From Asticcacaulis aquaticus (GTDB taxonomy: Bacteria; Pseudomonadota; Alphaproteobacteria; Caulobacterales; Caulobacteraceae), in contig NZ_JAQQKX010000008.1 in the NCBI RefSeq assembly GCF_028550415.1, positions 1 to 64,000 of the forward strand: a stretch of DNA of 64,000 nucleotides, read 5' to 3'. Shown piece by piece: positions 51,790 to 61,154 of this stretch. The number at the start of each line of letters is the position of its first letter. Position 1 is the stretch's first letter. Both the position numbers and the translations under genes were made by a program. Below the pieces are notes generated by a model. It saw only the letters and a list, made by a program, of their open reading frames with translations. It was not told the DNA's origin and made no database searches.

Positions 51790-53928
51790 ATGCCGTTTCA
51801 ATGTCTTCGCATGATGACCATTGCAGGGGTGGTTGCGGCTATGGTCGCGGTATGCCCGGCATCTGCTCAGCCCGTTCCGGCGGCACCGAAGCTCGATACG
51901 ATCCTATACGGGGCGTCCTACTACAATGAATACGTGCCGGCACCGATCCGCAGCGAGCGCCTGAAAAAGGACGTGGCCATGATGAAGGCGGCGGGGTTTA
52001 CCGTCGTGCGCATGGGCGAGTCGAGCTGGGGCCGGTGGGAGCCCGCCGACGGTCAGTTCGATTATGGCTGGATGGATGAGGTCGTCGCGGCATTCGGTAA
52101 GGCGGGCATCAAGGTCATCATGGGCACACCGACCTATTCGATCCCGGTATGGATGTACGCCAGGCACCCGGACATGCTGGCGCGGCCGCTCAATGGTGGC
52201 GATACGGGTTACGGCATGCGTCAGAATATGAATATCGACGACGCCAATTATCGCCGCTACGCCGAACGCATCATCGTCAATCTGGCGACGCACTATAAGA
52301 ACAACCCGACCGTTATCGGCTGGCAGGTCGATAACGAGACCAGCGCCTACGGTTCGTCCAACGCCTCGGTTCATGCCGAGTTCGTCGATTGGCTCAGGGC
52401 GAAGTACAAAACCACGGCGGCGCTGAACGAGGCGTGGCTGCTCAACTACTGGGGTCAGCAGGTCGACACGTGGGATAACTTTCCGACCCGTGATTTCGCC
52501 AATTCGACCAGCTACAAACTGGAATGGCAGCGTTTCCAGCAATGGCGCGCCACGCGCTTCGTCGGCTGGCAGGCCGATCTGGTCCGCCGCAATGCCCGCG
52601 CCGATCAGTTCATCATCCAGAACAATGCCAGCTTTAGCCGCGCCGAGGTCAATGCCTATGAGATGGCCAAACCGCTGAACGTCGCCAGCAACGACATCTA
52701 TTTCAACTGGCAGGACGAATACGACGGCCGGCATCAAACGCTTCAGGGCAATATGGCGCGCTCGGCCAAACAGCGGAACTACTTCGTCGCCGAAACCACC
52801 GGTCAGGCGCAAGGCTGGGACGCCACCAAACAGGTGCCGCCCTATGACGGTCAGATGTATCAGGACGTCTTCGCCAATATCGGTAATGGCGCCAATGCGC
52901 ATCTTTACTGGCACTGGGCGTCGCTCAACGCCGGTCAGGAAATCTACTGGAAGGGCGTGCTGGGCCACGATTTCGAGCCGAACCGCGCCTATGCCGAGGT
53001 CTCGCGGGTGGGCAACGACCTCAAACGCATCGGGTCGAAGCTGGTCGATCTGAAAAAAGACAATGCCGTCGCGGTGCTCTATTCGACGGACTCGTATAAT
53101 GCTCTGACCTTCATGCCGATCGACAAGTGGTCGAAACCTCTACCGCCGAGCTTCCATACGGATGCGTATCGCCGGACCTTCGAACGCGTCCACGCGGCGC
53201 TGTACCGGGCGCATGTGGAAACCGATATCGTCTTCGCCGATGCGCCGGATTTCTCGAAATACAAGCTGCTGATCGTTCCGGCGCTCTATGTCGCCGACGA
53301 TGCCCTGCTGGGGAAAATTTCGGACTATGTGAAGGGGGGCGGCCATGTGCTCATGACCTTCAAGTCGGGTGAGGCGAACGAGAATTTCGTCGTGCGCTGG
53401 CAGACGGCACCGGGGCCGCTGCGCGCCGCGGCAGGGTTCAGATATCAGGAAACCTCGACCTTGCTGAAGCCGCTAAAGCTGAAAGGCGACCCGTTCGGGG
53501 TGGGTGATAAGAACGAGGTCGATACCATTGCCGAGTTCCTCCATCTTGAGACCGCCGAGGCGCTGGCGTGGTACGATCATCCGTTTTTCGGCAAGTATCC
53601 GGCGGTGACGCGTAACAGCTATGGCAAGGGGACGCTGCTCTATCAGGGGACCGAACTAACCGACGATTTGCAACTGGCCGTGGTGCGTGCGGAGTTGAAA
53701 CGGATCGGCCTTTACGGCCCCGATCAGGACTTGCCGGAGAAGGTGCAGGTCAAGCACGCGACGTCGAAGGCAGGCAAAAAGCTGCACTTCTATTACAACT
53801 ACTCCACCGCGCCCGTCAGCGTGACCTATGCCTATAAACCCGCGACGGAACTGCTGGGTGGGGCTAAGGTCGCCACCGGTCAGGCGATCGAATTACAGCC
53901 GTGGGGCGTGGCGATTCTGGAGGAGTAG
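51790..53928 (+). CDS. Exported beta-galactosidase, GH42 family
   Basis: A 712-residue enzyme with a signal peptide (cleavage near ASAQP). The TIM barrel holds the acid/base pair Asn182-Glu183 (WQVDNET) and the nucleophile Glu335 (VAETTG). A trimerisation-like alpha/beta domain (about 430-620, LIVPALYVADDALL) and a small C-terminal beta domain follow. It should cleave terminal beta-galactosyl residues, probably from galactan or galacto-oligosaccharides in the periplasm. A GntR-type palindrome precedes it, and no sugar transporter is adjacent. Confidence 0.92.
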   Translation: MPFQCLRMMTIAGVVAAMVAVCPASAQPVPAAPKLDTILYGASYYNEYVPAPIRSERLKKDVAMMKAAGFTVVRMGESSWGRWEPADGQFDYGWMDEVVAAFGKAGIKVIMGTPTYSIPVWMYARHPDMLARPLNGGDTGYGMRQNMNIDDANYRRYAERIIVNLATHYKNNPTVIGWQVDNETSAYGSSNASVHAEFVDWLRAKYKTTAALNEAWLLNYWGQQVDTWDNFPTRDFANSTSYKLEWQRFQQWRATRFVGWQADLVRRNARADQFIIQNNASFSRAEVNAYEMAKPLNVASNDIYFNWQDEYDGRHQTLQGNMARSAKQRNYFVAETTGQAQGWDATKQVPPYDGQMYQDVFANIGNGANAHLYWHWASLNAGQEIYWKGVLGHDFEPNRAYAEVSRVGNDLKRIGSKLVDLKKDNAVAVLYSTDSYNALTFMPIDKWSKPLPPSFHTDAYRRTFERVHAALYRAHVETDIVFADAPDFSKYKLLIVPALYVADDALLGKISDYVKGGGHVLMTFKSGEANENFVVRWQTAPGPLRAAAGFRYQETSTLLKPLKLKGDPFGVGDKNEVDTIAEFLHLETAEALAWYDHPFFGKYPAVTRNSYGKGTLLYQGTELTDDLQLAVVRAELKRIGLYGPDQDLPEKVQVKHATSKAGKKLHFYYNYSTAPVSVTYAYKPATELLGGAKVATGQAIELQPWGVAILEE

Positions 53929-53931
53929 CGT

Positions 53932-53965
53932 TTGATACCTTCCCGGCTTACCGGGAAGGTATCAA
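53932..53965. terminator. Long hairpin between converging genes
   Basis: A perfect 15-bp stem (TTGATACCTTCCCGG with its complement) and 4-base loop directly after the GH42 stop. There is no strong T-tract, but it lies between converging genes and probably ends both transcripts. Confidence 0.65.
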
Positions 53966-53971
53966 GGTTGG

Positions 53972-54457
53972 CTAATCGTCGTCGTTTTCGACGAATTCGA
54001 TCCGGCACATGGCATCGAGCCAGTCTTCGAAGGAATCGGCGACGTGGGTCACATCGTCGAAATCATGGTCCCAAAGCTGAATCGAACCTGTCGGGTGGGC
54101 GCTGCCGGCCATGGGAAAACAGAAAAGATTGCCGCAAGGATCGGAACCGATGGCCACCAGATCGGCTGGCAATCCAATTTCGCGCCAGTCTAGGGTTTCC
54201 TCGACGATTGTCTTCGGTGTGTAAAAGTCGTTGATCGCCTGAACATAGTTACGGTCATTGATATCCTGCTCCGCAGCAGAGTTCATCAGGTCGAAGCTTG
54301 TACGGGGTAAGCCGTATGCCAGAACGGCCTGACGGTAATCGTCCGGAAACTGAAACGACAGGTCCGCTTCGGCCAATGTCAGAGCCTTGGCCGTCACCTT
54401 TTCCGGCGGATAGTCGTCCTCCCCCCACAGGGTGATAAATCGGGCCATACTGATCAT
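53972..54457 (-). CDS. SMI1/KNR4 (SUKH) family protein
   Basis: A 161-residue protein of the SUKH superfamily: LTLAEADLSFQFPDDYRQAVLAYG, then FYTPKTIVEETLDWR, LVAIGSDPCGNLFCF and IQLWDHDFDDVTHVADSFEDWLDAM. SUKH proteins often act as immunity proteins against polymorphic toxins, but stand-alone genes like this one, with no toxin next to it, are common. The ATG at 54457 follows GGGGG. Confidence 0.83.
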   Translation of the reverse strand: MISMARFITLWGEDDYPPEKVTAKALTLAEADLSFQFPDDYRQAVLAYGLPRTSFDLMNSAAEQDINDRNYVQAINDFYTPKTIVEETLDWREIGLPADLVAIGSDPCGNLFCFPMAGSAHPTGSIQLWDHDFDDVTHVADSFEDWLDAMCRIEFVENDDD

Positions 54458-54477
54458 GACATCCCCCTTCGAACGCG

Positions 54478-54915
54478 TTAGGCCATCGCCTCGCTGATCG
54501 CCTTGTTGGCCAGACCGTCGGCACGTTCGTTCATCTCGTGACCGGCGTGGCCCTTGACCCAGTGCCAGTGGATCTTGTGACGCTGACGCGCGGCGTCGAG
54601 GCGTTTCCACAGGTCGTCGTTCTTCACCGGCTTCTTGTCGGCGGTTTTCCAGCCGCGCACCTTCCAGCTATGAATCCACTCCTTGATGCCCTTGAGGACA
54701 TACTGGCTGTCGGCGTGGAGGTCGACCTCGCAAGGTTCTTTGAGAGCCTCCAGCGCCATGATGACGGCCATCAGTTCCATGCGGTTATTGGTGGTTTCCG
54801 CCTCGAAGCCGTAGAGTTCCTTCTCGTGTGGCCCAAAGGTGATGATCGCGCCCCAGCCGCCCTTGCCGGGATTGCCCTTGCAGGCCCCGTCGGTGAAAAT
54901 GGTGACCTTCTTCAT
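54478..54915 (-). CDS. rnhA: Ribonuclease HI
   Basis: A 145-residue RNase HI. The four catalytic acids are visible: Asp9-10 region in [11 protein letters not shown], Glu in RMELMAVI, Asp in HADSQYVL and Asp in [11 protein letters not shown]. It degrades the RNA strand of RNA-DNA hybrids. It begins one base after ispH; the usual alphaproteobacterial order has a homoserine kinase gene between them, which is absent here. Confidence 0.95.
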   Translation of the reverse strand: MKKVTIFTDGACKGNPGKGGWGAIITFGPHEKELYGFEAETTNNRMELMAVIMALEALKEPCEVDLHADSQYVLKGIKEWIHSWKVRGWKTADKKPVKNDDLWKRLDAARQRHKIHWHWVKGHAGHEMNERADGLANKAISEAMA

Positions 54916-54916
54916 G

Positions 54917-55870
54917 TCAGGCCGTAGCTTCTGTTAGCACGCGCGGTAGCTTGAACGTCACGGTTTCGCGCACACCGTCATTCTCGGTCATGGTCACATC
55001 GAAGCGTTGGCGGATCGCCTCGATCAGGTCGGTGATCAGGTTTTCCGGCGCCGAGGCCCCGGCGGACAGGCCCATCGTCGCAACACCTTCGAACCACGTC
55101 CAGTCGACCTCGGACGCATCGTCGATCAGGTGCGCGACCTTCGCCCCGCCGCGCAGAGCAACCTCGACGAGGCGCTGCGAGTTCGACGACTTCTTCGAAC
55201 CGATGACCAGGAACAGGTCGCAATCCTGGGCCACCTGCTTGACGGCGTCCTGCCGGTTGGTCGTGGCGTAGCAGATGTCTTCCTTGTGCGGGACGGCGAT
55301 CTGCGGGAAGCGCTGTTGCAGGATGCCGACGATCTCCGACGTATCGTCCACCGAAAGCGTGGTCTGCGTCACAAAGGCCAGATTGGTCGCATCGACGGGC
55401 ACAAAGGCGCGCGCGTCCTCGGCGGTTTCGATCAGCTTGACGACGCCATCGGGCAGTTGCCCCATGGTGCCGATGACCTCCGGATGACCGGCGTGACCGA
55501 TCAGGATGATTTCGCGGCCCGAGGCGTGGTGGCGCTCGGCCTCGACATGGACCTTGGACACCAGCGGGCAGGTGGCGTCGAGGAAGAACATCTTGCGCTG
55601 TGTGGCATCGGCCGGGACCGACTTCGGCACGCCGTGCGCCGAAAAGACCACCGGGCGATCCGGCGGGCACTGATCGAGGTCTTTCACGAAGACCGCGCCG
55701 AGGTCTTTCAGCCGGTCGACCACGTGCTTGTTGTGGACGATTTCATGGCGCACATAGACCGGCGCACCGTAAAGTTCGATGGCGCGTTCGACGATCTGGA
55801 TGGCGCGGTCGACGCCGGCGCAGAAGCCGCGCGGCGTGGCGAGATGCAAGGTGAGGGCAGGTCGGCTCAT
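54917..55870 (-). CDS. ispH: 4-hydroxy-3-methylbut-2-enyl diphosphate reductase
   Basis: A 317-residue IspH (LytB), the last enzyme of the MEP isoprenoid pathway. Cluster-binding cysteines are in [22 protein letters not shown] and [10 protein letters not shown] region (ICYATTN); EVIGTMGQ and [11 protein letters not shown] are also conserved. I use the ATG at 55870; a start four codons upstream (55882) is possible. It forms an operon with rnhA. Confidence 0.95.
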   Translation of the reverse strand: MSRPALTLHLATPRGFCAGVDRAIQIVERAIELYGAPVYVRHEIVHNKHVVDRLKDLGAVFVKDLDQCPPDRPVVFSAHGVPKSVPADATQRKMFFLDATCPLVSKVHVEAERHHASGREIILIGHAGHPEVIGTMGQLPDGVVKLIETAEDARAFVPVDATNLAFVTQTTLSVDDTSEIVGILQQRFPQIAVPHKEDICYATTNRQDAVKQVAQDCDLFLVIGSKKSSNSQRLVEVALRGGAKVAHLIDDASEVDWTWFEGVATMGLSAGASAPENLITDLIEAIRQRFDVTMTENDGVRETVTFKLPRVLTEATA

Positions 55871-56053
55871 GCGCCGATACATAGGCTCATTCCGTGGCGT
55901 TTTCCAGTTCTAAGCGTGCATCATGCACAACACGGCTTCGCCTTGATCTGGCCTTGATGGCTATTTAAACCCTTTGAAAAATCCGGGCGAGGCGCTACTA
56001 AGTGGGGACGCGTCGTCGCGTGTCTCTATCCTTGCCTATCTACAGGGGCCTTC

Positions 56054-56719
56054 ATGTCTTCGAAAATGCGTGCGCTGGTGTTTGGTCTGTCCCTAGCCGT
56101 CGTGTCTGCCGCCGTCCTGCCGGGCATCGCCGCGGCCCAGAACCGCGACCGCGACCGCGAGCAGTCCGAAGATAGCGCCGAGGATCGCGCCAAGAAGGAC
56201 GAGGAATGGGGCCAGAAGGATCTGCGTCTGGCCAAGCGCCGCGCCGACGGTCCGTGTCCCTTCGTCAAGGTGCTGTACGACGCCGCCCGCTATCAGGATT
56301 TCGAGGGCGGCAAGGAAGCCTCCGCCGAGGCCAAGTGGACGGGTCAGATCAATGGCGTGGCGTCGGATTGCGCCTATAAGGGCGGCGAGCCGATCGAGAT
56401 CGAGATGATCGTCGGCTTCTCGCTGGGCAAAGGCCCGAAGGCGGGCGCCGATTCGAACACCTATCGTTACTGGGTCGCGGTGACTGACCGCGACGAAACC
56501 GTGCTGGCCAAGGAATATTTCGATCTGCCGGTGAATTTCAATGGCAAGTCGTCGGTCGATGTAGCGACCCGCATCGAAAATATCGTCATTCCGCGCGCCG
56601 CCGCCAGCATTGCCGGCGACAATTTCGAAGTCCTGATCGGTTTCGACGTCACGCCGCAGATGGTCGAGTTCAACCGTCAGGGCAAGCGCTTCCGCTTCGC
56701 CAAGGTCAAGGCTCAATAG
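56054..56719 (+). CDS. Exported hypothetical protein conserved in Caulobacterales
   Basis: A 221-residue protein with a clear signal peptide (MRALVFGLSLAVVSAAVLPG to AAAQN). A short charged region (RDRDREQSEDSAED) leads to a folded domain with two cysteines (GPCPFVKVLYDAARYQDFEG, ASDCAYKGGEPIEIEM) that could form a disulfide. I do not know a function. Similar exported proteins occur as single genes in related genomes, as far as I recall. Confidence 0.8.
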   Translation: MSSKMRALVFGLSLAVVSAAVLPGIAAAQNRDRDREQSEDSAEDRAKKDEEWGQKDLRLAKRRADGPCPFVKVLYDAARYQDFEGGKEASAEAKWTGQINGVASDCAYKGGEPIEIEMIVGFSLGKGPKAGADSNTYRYWVAVTDRDETVLAKEYFDLPVNFNGKSSVDVATRIENIVIPRAAASIAGDNFEVLIGFDVTPQMVEFNRQGKRFRFAKVKAQ

Positions 56720-56832
56720 GTTTGGCGTCACGCCGGTGCGGGAATTTTCAACTGTCACCGGAAAGATACTGACAAACGGCTCCACATGCGCTTAAGTGTT
56801 AATGAGGGTTAACGCTTGCGTTATTGGGGCCG

Positions 56833-57597
56833 ATGTCAAACGCTGAAAAAGCTAAGAAAAGTGGCGCGGCATCCGGTGGCCCAAATGGCGTCCTGAACGG
56901 TTTCAGCCTACCGTTCTTCCGCAAGCGCGCCGCCATCTATTACGACGGCTTCAACCTCTATCACTCGGTCGACGCCTATAAGCGGCCCTATCTGAAATGG
57001 CTGGACCTTAAGGCGCTCGCCGTTGCGCTGGCCCCGAAATCCGAGGTGGTCAAGCGCGTCGTCTGGTGCTCGGCCTTCCGCCCGCAGTCGAAATCCAAGC
57101 TGAAACGCCACGAAGACTATATGAACGCCCTCAAGGCGCGCGGCGTGACGTGTCGCATCGGGCATTTCGTCTCGGCCATCGACGGCTGCAACGCCTGCGG
57201 CCATCAGTGGCATCTGGCCATCGAGAAGCAGGGCGACGTCAATCTGGCGCTGTCGATTGCCGCCGATGCCGAAGATAACCTATTCGACGTCTGTTACCTC
57301 GTCACCGCCGACGGCGACCATGCGGCGACGGCGCGCTATTTCAAGGAACGATTCCCGAAGAAGCAACTGGTGCTGGTCTGCCCGCCGGGCCGCTATCCGA
57401 ACAAACACATTGTGCCGTTTGTCGACCGCGTGATGGAAATCGAGCGCGAACATTTAGAGGCATCGCTGCTGCCGCAGATGACGAAGCACCGCACGCGCTT
57501 CTTCGGGCCGCACAAGCTGATCGAGCGTCCCGAAGCCTACGACCCGCCCGAACTGCGCGAAAAGGGTCATCTGAAGGTCGTCGTGAATAACGGCTAA
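56833..57597 (+). CDS. NYN-domain (LabA/DUF88) PIN-like nuclease
   Basis: A 254-residue protein. The PIN-like active site is made of Asp in IYYDGFNLYHS, Asp in EKQGDVNLALSIAADA and Asp in LVTADGDHAATA. A CNACGH insertion before the second motif may bind metal. The ATG at 56833 is preferred to a TTG nine bases earlier. NYN proteins are predicted RNases. Its stop converges with the DUF488 operon by a 4-base overlap. Confidence 0.87.
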   Translation: MSNAEKAKKSGAASGGPNGVLNGFSLPFFRKRAAIYYDGFNLYHSVDAYKRPYLKWLDLKALAVALAPKSEVVKRVVWCSAFRPQSKSKLKRHEDYMNALKARGVTCRIGHFVSAIDGCNACGHQWHLAIEKQGDVNLALSIAADAEDNLFDVCYLVTADGDHAATARYFKERFPKKQLVLVCPPGRYPNKHIVPFVDRVMEIEREHLEASLLPQMTKHRTRFFGPHKLIERPEAYDPPELREKGHLKVVVNNG

Positions 57598-58037
57598 AGG
57601 TGCGTCACTTTCAACGTCTGCCCCCACTTGTCGTTGAGATATTCGCTCAACAGGCGGCGATGGCAATGATGCGGGGTCGCTTCTGAACAGAGCAGACAGG
57701 CACCGTCGAAATCTTCGGCCTTGAAACGCGTTTCGACCTTACGTTCGGTCATGAGATTCAGGAAACGCGACTGAAACTGCCCCCAGTCGCCTTTTTCTTT
57801 CTTGAAGGCTTTCAGAATGTCATCGGTGGGAGCCAGAAGCGGATGGTGCGCATAATCTATGCCGCCCAGCGATTTCAGGAACCAGGCCAGATCCTCCGAC
57901 TTGGCGAAACCGGCCAGTTGCGAACTGTTGTGCAGTCGGATGTCGATGACTTTGGTCACCCCGGCGGTTTTCAGTCGCGTGAAGAAATGCGCGGCGGTGG
58001 TCTGGGTAAAGCCGATCGTATAGAGCGGAACACCCAT
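57594..58037 (-). CDS. DUF488 family protein, second copy
   Basis: A 147-residue DUF488 protein. YTIGFTQTTAAHFFTRLKTAGV and VIDIRLHNSSQ form the start of the domain, and CSEATPHHCHRRLLSEYL holds the family Cys...H-CHR motif. It is the last gene of a three-gene operon and its ATG shares a base with the stop of the first DUF488 gene. The family has no settled biochemical function. Confidence 0.87.
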   Translation of the reverse strand: MGVPLYTIGFTQTTAAHFFTRLKTAGVTKVIDIRLHNSSQLAGFAKSEDLAWFLKSLGGIDYAHHPLLAPTDDILKAFKKEKGDWGQFQSRFLNLMTERKVETRFKAEDFDGACLLCSEATPHHCHRRLLSEYLNDKWGQTLKVTHL

Positions 58038-58612
58038 CAGGCGGCTTCCGAAAAGGCGACCTTGCGGGCGCGCTGTGCATAGGCATGGGCCAGCAGGGTA
58101 TCGGCGTCGGCAAACAGGTCGTCCTGCGTCTTGTTGGCCATCAGCAGCAGTTGCGTCTCGACCTCGGTCTGGGTGATCTGCGCGCCGTCGGGCAGGATGT
58201 GCTGTGTGTCCACGTCTTCTCGTAGCAAGGCGCGCCCGACCAGCAGGCAGCGATGGCAGTCGAGCGGATGCTGCTCCGAACACATCATGGCGACGCGATA
58301 GGTCTGGGCGCCACCGACCAGACGCGTCAGGCCGGAATGGAACGACTCCTCGCGGGCCATGGCTTCGTAATCGGCGACACCCTCGCACATCAGGCGGCGT
58401 TCGGGGCGTCCGCCCAGTTCCTTGCCGAGATAGACATAGGCGATACCCTCGGCCTTGAGTCGAGCCTTGAGCGTATCAGAATTATAGTCGGCCGCATGAC
58501 GCGACCAGGGCTGGGTGCGCACATCGGCGATGGCGGTGACGTCGGCCTGTTTCAGCAGGTCGATGAACCGCCCGATCTCATGATTGGAATGGCCGATGGA
58601 GAACAGGTTCAT
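58037..58612 (-). CDS. DUF488 family protein, first copy
   Basis: A 191-residue DUF488 protein. FSIGHSNHEIGRFIDLLKQADV and IADVRTQPWSRH open the domain; MCSEQHPLDCHRCLLVGRAL carries the family motif. A 45-residue C-terminal extension (LLLMANKTQDDLFADADTLL) is absent from its neighbour. It starts three bases after the 220-residue gene, so the three genes are co-translated. Confidence 0.88.
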   Translation of the reverse strand: MNLFSIGHSNHEIGRFIDLLKQADVTAIADVRTQPWSRHAADYNSDTLKARLKAEGIAYVYLGKELGGRPERRLMCEGVADYEAMAREESFHSGLTRLVGGAQTYRVAMMCSEQHPLDCHRCLLVGRALLREDVDTQHILPDGAQITQTEVETQLLLMANKTQDDLFADADTLLAHAYAQRARKVAFSEAA

Positions 58613-58614
58613 TT

Positions 58615-59277
58615 TTACGCATAAACTCCATTCAGCATGACGAAGCACTTGTCGGGATGGTCTTTAAAGGCGCGGGCCAGCCCAAGCCGCAGATGCAGGC
58701 GAGGGGCGTTCGGCCACAAGGTATTTATAGCATCGACTCCGCGATTCCTCCACACCTCGCGCAAAGCGTGACTGCTGACCGGCAGGCTGTAAACACGCTC
58801 GCCGTCGTCGAGCCGGGCTTTCAGTCGTTCGGACTCTTCGTAGAAGGTCAGGTGTGTCGGGGTGATCGCAAGGCCGCTCAGAGAGGGGGCCTGATGGTCA
58901 TGCGGCACGAAAGCATGGGCTTCGCCGTGCCATACGGAACTGATCTTTGAGTGATGCGCAAAGGCCTGAGCTAAGGTCGAGGCCGCCGGTGGCGCATTGA
59001 CCGACCAATCGATCGGTTGGGCCGACAAGCGTTTGATTTTGAACGCATGAACGGGAGTGTCCTCGCTCTTATGCGGAAAATCTGTGGCCAGTGCCGGACC
59101 TTCAGGCGCGAAATAGTAGGTGTGACCAGGGTGAAAGCCGTGCCTTTTGAGCAAATAGGGCGACCAGTGCAGTTGACCCGGCAAGGGACGCACCATGCGT
59201 TTAGAGTAGATATCCCAGCCAGCGACGCAAAAATGACCCAGCTTCATTTCCGTAATGTCTGTCAGCAGTACTTGCAT
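58615..59277 (-). CDS. Hypothetical protein, possible dual-OB domain, leading the DUF488 operon
   Basis: A 220-residue protein. The opening LLTDITEMKLGHFCVAGWDI and KRMVRPLPG resembles proteins with a predicted dual OB fold that are found beside DUF488 genes; this comparison is from memory and not certain. No catalytic motif stands out. The tight spacing to two DUF488 genes suggests the three products work together, perhaps on nucleic acid. Confidence 0.65.
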   Translation of the reverse strand: MQVLLTDITEMKLGHFCVAGWDIYSKRMVRPLPGQLHWSPYLLKRHGFHPGHTYYFAPEGPALATDFPHKSEDTPVHAFKIKRLSAQPIDWSVNAPPAASTLAQAFAHHSKISSVWHGEAHAFVPHDHQAPSLSGLAITPTHLTFYEESERLKARLDDGERVYSLPVSSHALREVWRNRGVDAINTLWPNAPRLHLRLGLARAFKDHPDKCFVMLNGVYA

Positions 59278-59404
59278 GATCGGCCCCCGCCTCTCGGTAG
59301 ATGCTCAGAATACGGGAAATGTGTCGAATTGCAATTTTTGACTGTGTTTGCGACTTAACTCCTGCCTTGACTCTTTATGTGGTCTATCGCACAAGCGAAG
59401 AACC

Positions 59405-59609
59405 TTGCGGGAGAGTGCATGACTCGCTCATGCCGCCGAAGGCGCAACCGCCCCGGAAACGCTCAGGCCCACGGACCGCAAGCCGAACTAAAACGCTGGA
59501 AAGTGGCGTCGTCTTTATAAGATGAGCGCCTACCGACGGAGCAAAGCGTGGTCTACTAGGCCGCGCCTAAATCTCTCAGGTCAAAAGAAGACAGCGGGGG
59601 CAGGATGTT
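59405..59609 (+). promoter_or_regulatory. Tandem glycine riboswitch
   Basis: The first aptamer (about 59405-59483) has GCGGGAGAGTGCATGACTCG, the conserved GCCGAAGGCGCAA and GCTCAGGCCCACGGACCGC. The second (about 59484-59609) has GCTGGAAAGTGGCGTCG, GACGGAGCAAAGC and CTCTCAGGTCAAAAGAAGAC followed by AGCGGGGG. This is the two-aptamer layout of glycine riboswitches, and gcvT starts 49 bases further on. It should switch on the glycine-cleavage genes when glycine is abundant. Confidence 0.9.
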
Positions 59610-59657
59610 ATCGAACCTTCTGCGTATCCCCGTGTCCGTCATTTTGCCGAGGCCCTC

Positions 59658-60770
59658 ATGTCCGACGTCGCGTTGAAATCCACCCCGCTCGAAGACCGTC
59701 ACGTCGCCTTGGGCGCGCGCATGGTCCCGTTTGCCGGTTATAACATGCCGGTCCAGTACGAAGGCGTCATGGCCGAGCACAAATGGACCCGCGCTGAGGC
59801 CGGTCTGTTCGACGTCTCGCACATGGGGCAGGCGCGCCTGACCGGTGCGGGCGCGGTGGCGACTCTGGAGGCCCTGACGCCGACCGATTTCGCCGCGCTC
59901 AAGCCCGGTAAGCAGAAATATTCGCTGCTGCTCAATGAGCAGGGCGGCATCCTCGACGACTGGATGGTGTCGCGTCCGGCGCCTGAGGGCTTCATGCTGG
60001 TGGTCAATGCCGCGTGCAAGGATCAGGACTTCGCCATCATCGGTGACAACCTGAAAGACGACACGTCATTCGATATCCTGGGCGACCGCGCGCTGCTGGC
60101 CTTGCAAGGGCCCAAGGCCAAGATCGTCATGGCGCAGGTCTGTGCGCCTGCCTGTGAGATGTACTTCATGGACTGCGGCACGTTTGAGTTGCTCGGTGAG
60201 ACCGTGTTTATCTCGCGCTCCGGCTATACCGGCGAAGACGGTTTCGAGATCAGCATCCCCAATGCCCGCGCCGGTGAACTGTGGGACCTGCTGCTGACGT
60301 TCAGCGAGGTAAAGCCCATCGGTCTGGGGGCGCGTGACAGCCTGCGCCTGGAGGCCGGGATGCCGCTCTACGGACATGAGATGGACGAGACCTATGGCGT
60401 GGTCGAATCGGGCCTTAGCTTCGGTATGTCGAAGTCGCGTCTGGAGCGCGGCGATATCCGCGGCATAGATCGCATCCGGTCCGAGCGCGACAATCCGCAG
60501 CGCACCCGCGTCGCCCTGCGTGTTCTCGAAGGTCCACCCGCCCGCGACGGTGCAAAGATTCTGGGGGATGATGGTGCGGACATCGGCATCGTCACCTCCG
60601 GCGTCCCGTCGCCGTCGCTCGGTTACTCCATTGCCATGGGCTATGTCCCGGCCACCCAATCCGCCGTCGGCACCAAGCTCAAGCTGGAAGTGCGCGGCAA
60701 GGCCTATGCGGCCGAAATCGTCTCCATCCCGTTCGTCGCGAACGGCTACCATCGCAAACCCAAGATTTAA
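59658..60770 (+). CDS. gcvT: Glycine cleavage system T protein (aminomethyltransferase)
   Basis: A 370-residue GcvT. FAGYNMPVQYEG, FDVSHMGQARLTG, the folate-binding SRSGYTGEDGFEI and LGARDSLRLEAGMPLYG are characteristic, with Asp in ARDSLRLE region. It transfers the methylene from the aminomethyl-lipoyl H protein to tetrahydrofolate, releasing ammonia. First gene after the glycine riboswitch; gcvH follows after nine bases. Confidence 0.96.
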   Translation: MSDVALKSTPLEDRHVALGARMVPFAGYNMPVQYEGVMAEHKWTRAEAGLFDVSHMGQARLTGAGAVATLEALTPTDFAALKPGKQKYSLLLNEQGGILDDWMVSRPAPEGFMLVVNAACKDQDFAIIGDNLKDDTSFDILGDRALLALQGPKAKIVMAQVCAPACEMYFMDCGTFELLGETVFISRSGYTGEDGFEISIPNARAGELWDLLLTFSEVKPIGLGARDSLRLEAGMPLYGHEMDETYGVVESGLSFGMSKSRLERGDIRGIDRIRSERDNPQRTRVALRVLEGPPARDGAKILGDDGADIGIVTSGVPSPSLGYSIAMGYVPATQSAVGTKLKLEVRGKAYAAEIVSIPFVANGYHRKPKI

Positions 60771-60779
60771 GAGGTCGTC

Positions 60780-61148
60780 ATGAAATTCACCAAGGAACAC
60801 GAGTGGGTCAAGGATCAGGGCGACGGCACGGCCTTCGTCGGTATTTCGGCCTATGCCGCCGACGCGCTGGGCGATGTGGTCTTCGTTGACGTCCCTGCCG
60901 CCGGGACCGTGCTGAAAAAGGGCGACAGCTTCGCCGTGGTCGAGTCGGTCAAGGCCGCCTCGGACGTCTATGCGCCGGTCGATGGCGAAGTCGTCGAAGG
61001 CAATCCGGACCTGTCGAACGCACCGGAAACCGTCAATGCCGTGCCGGAAGCCGGGGGCTGGTTCGCCAAGATCAAGCTCAGCGATCCGTCGCAACTGGAT
61101 GCGCTGATGGACCGCGAGGCCTACGAAGCGTTTTTGGCAACGTTGTAA
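60780..61148 (+). CDS. gcvH: Glycine cleavage system H protein
   Basis: A 122-residue lipoyl carrier. The lipoylated Lys58 is in [15 protein letters not shown]. It shuttles the aminomethyl group between P, T and L proteins. GAGGTCGTC precedes the ATG. It is followed by a palindromic repeat before gcvP. Confidence 0.96.
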   Translation: MKFTKEHEWVKDQGDGTAFVGISAYAADALGDVVFVDVPAAGTVLKKGDSFAVVESVKAASDVYAPVDGEVVEGNPDLSNAPETVNAVPEAGGWFAKIKLSDPSQLDALMDREAYEAFLATL

Positions 61149-61154
61149 TTCTTT

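Noticed and set aside
59522-59743. Plus-strand frame overlapping the riboswitch and gcvT start
   Set aside because: It covers conserved aptamer sequence and the gcvT N-terminus in another frame.
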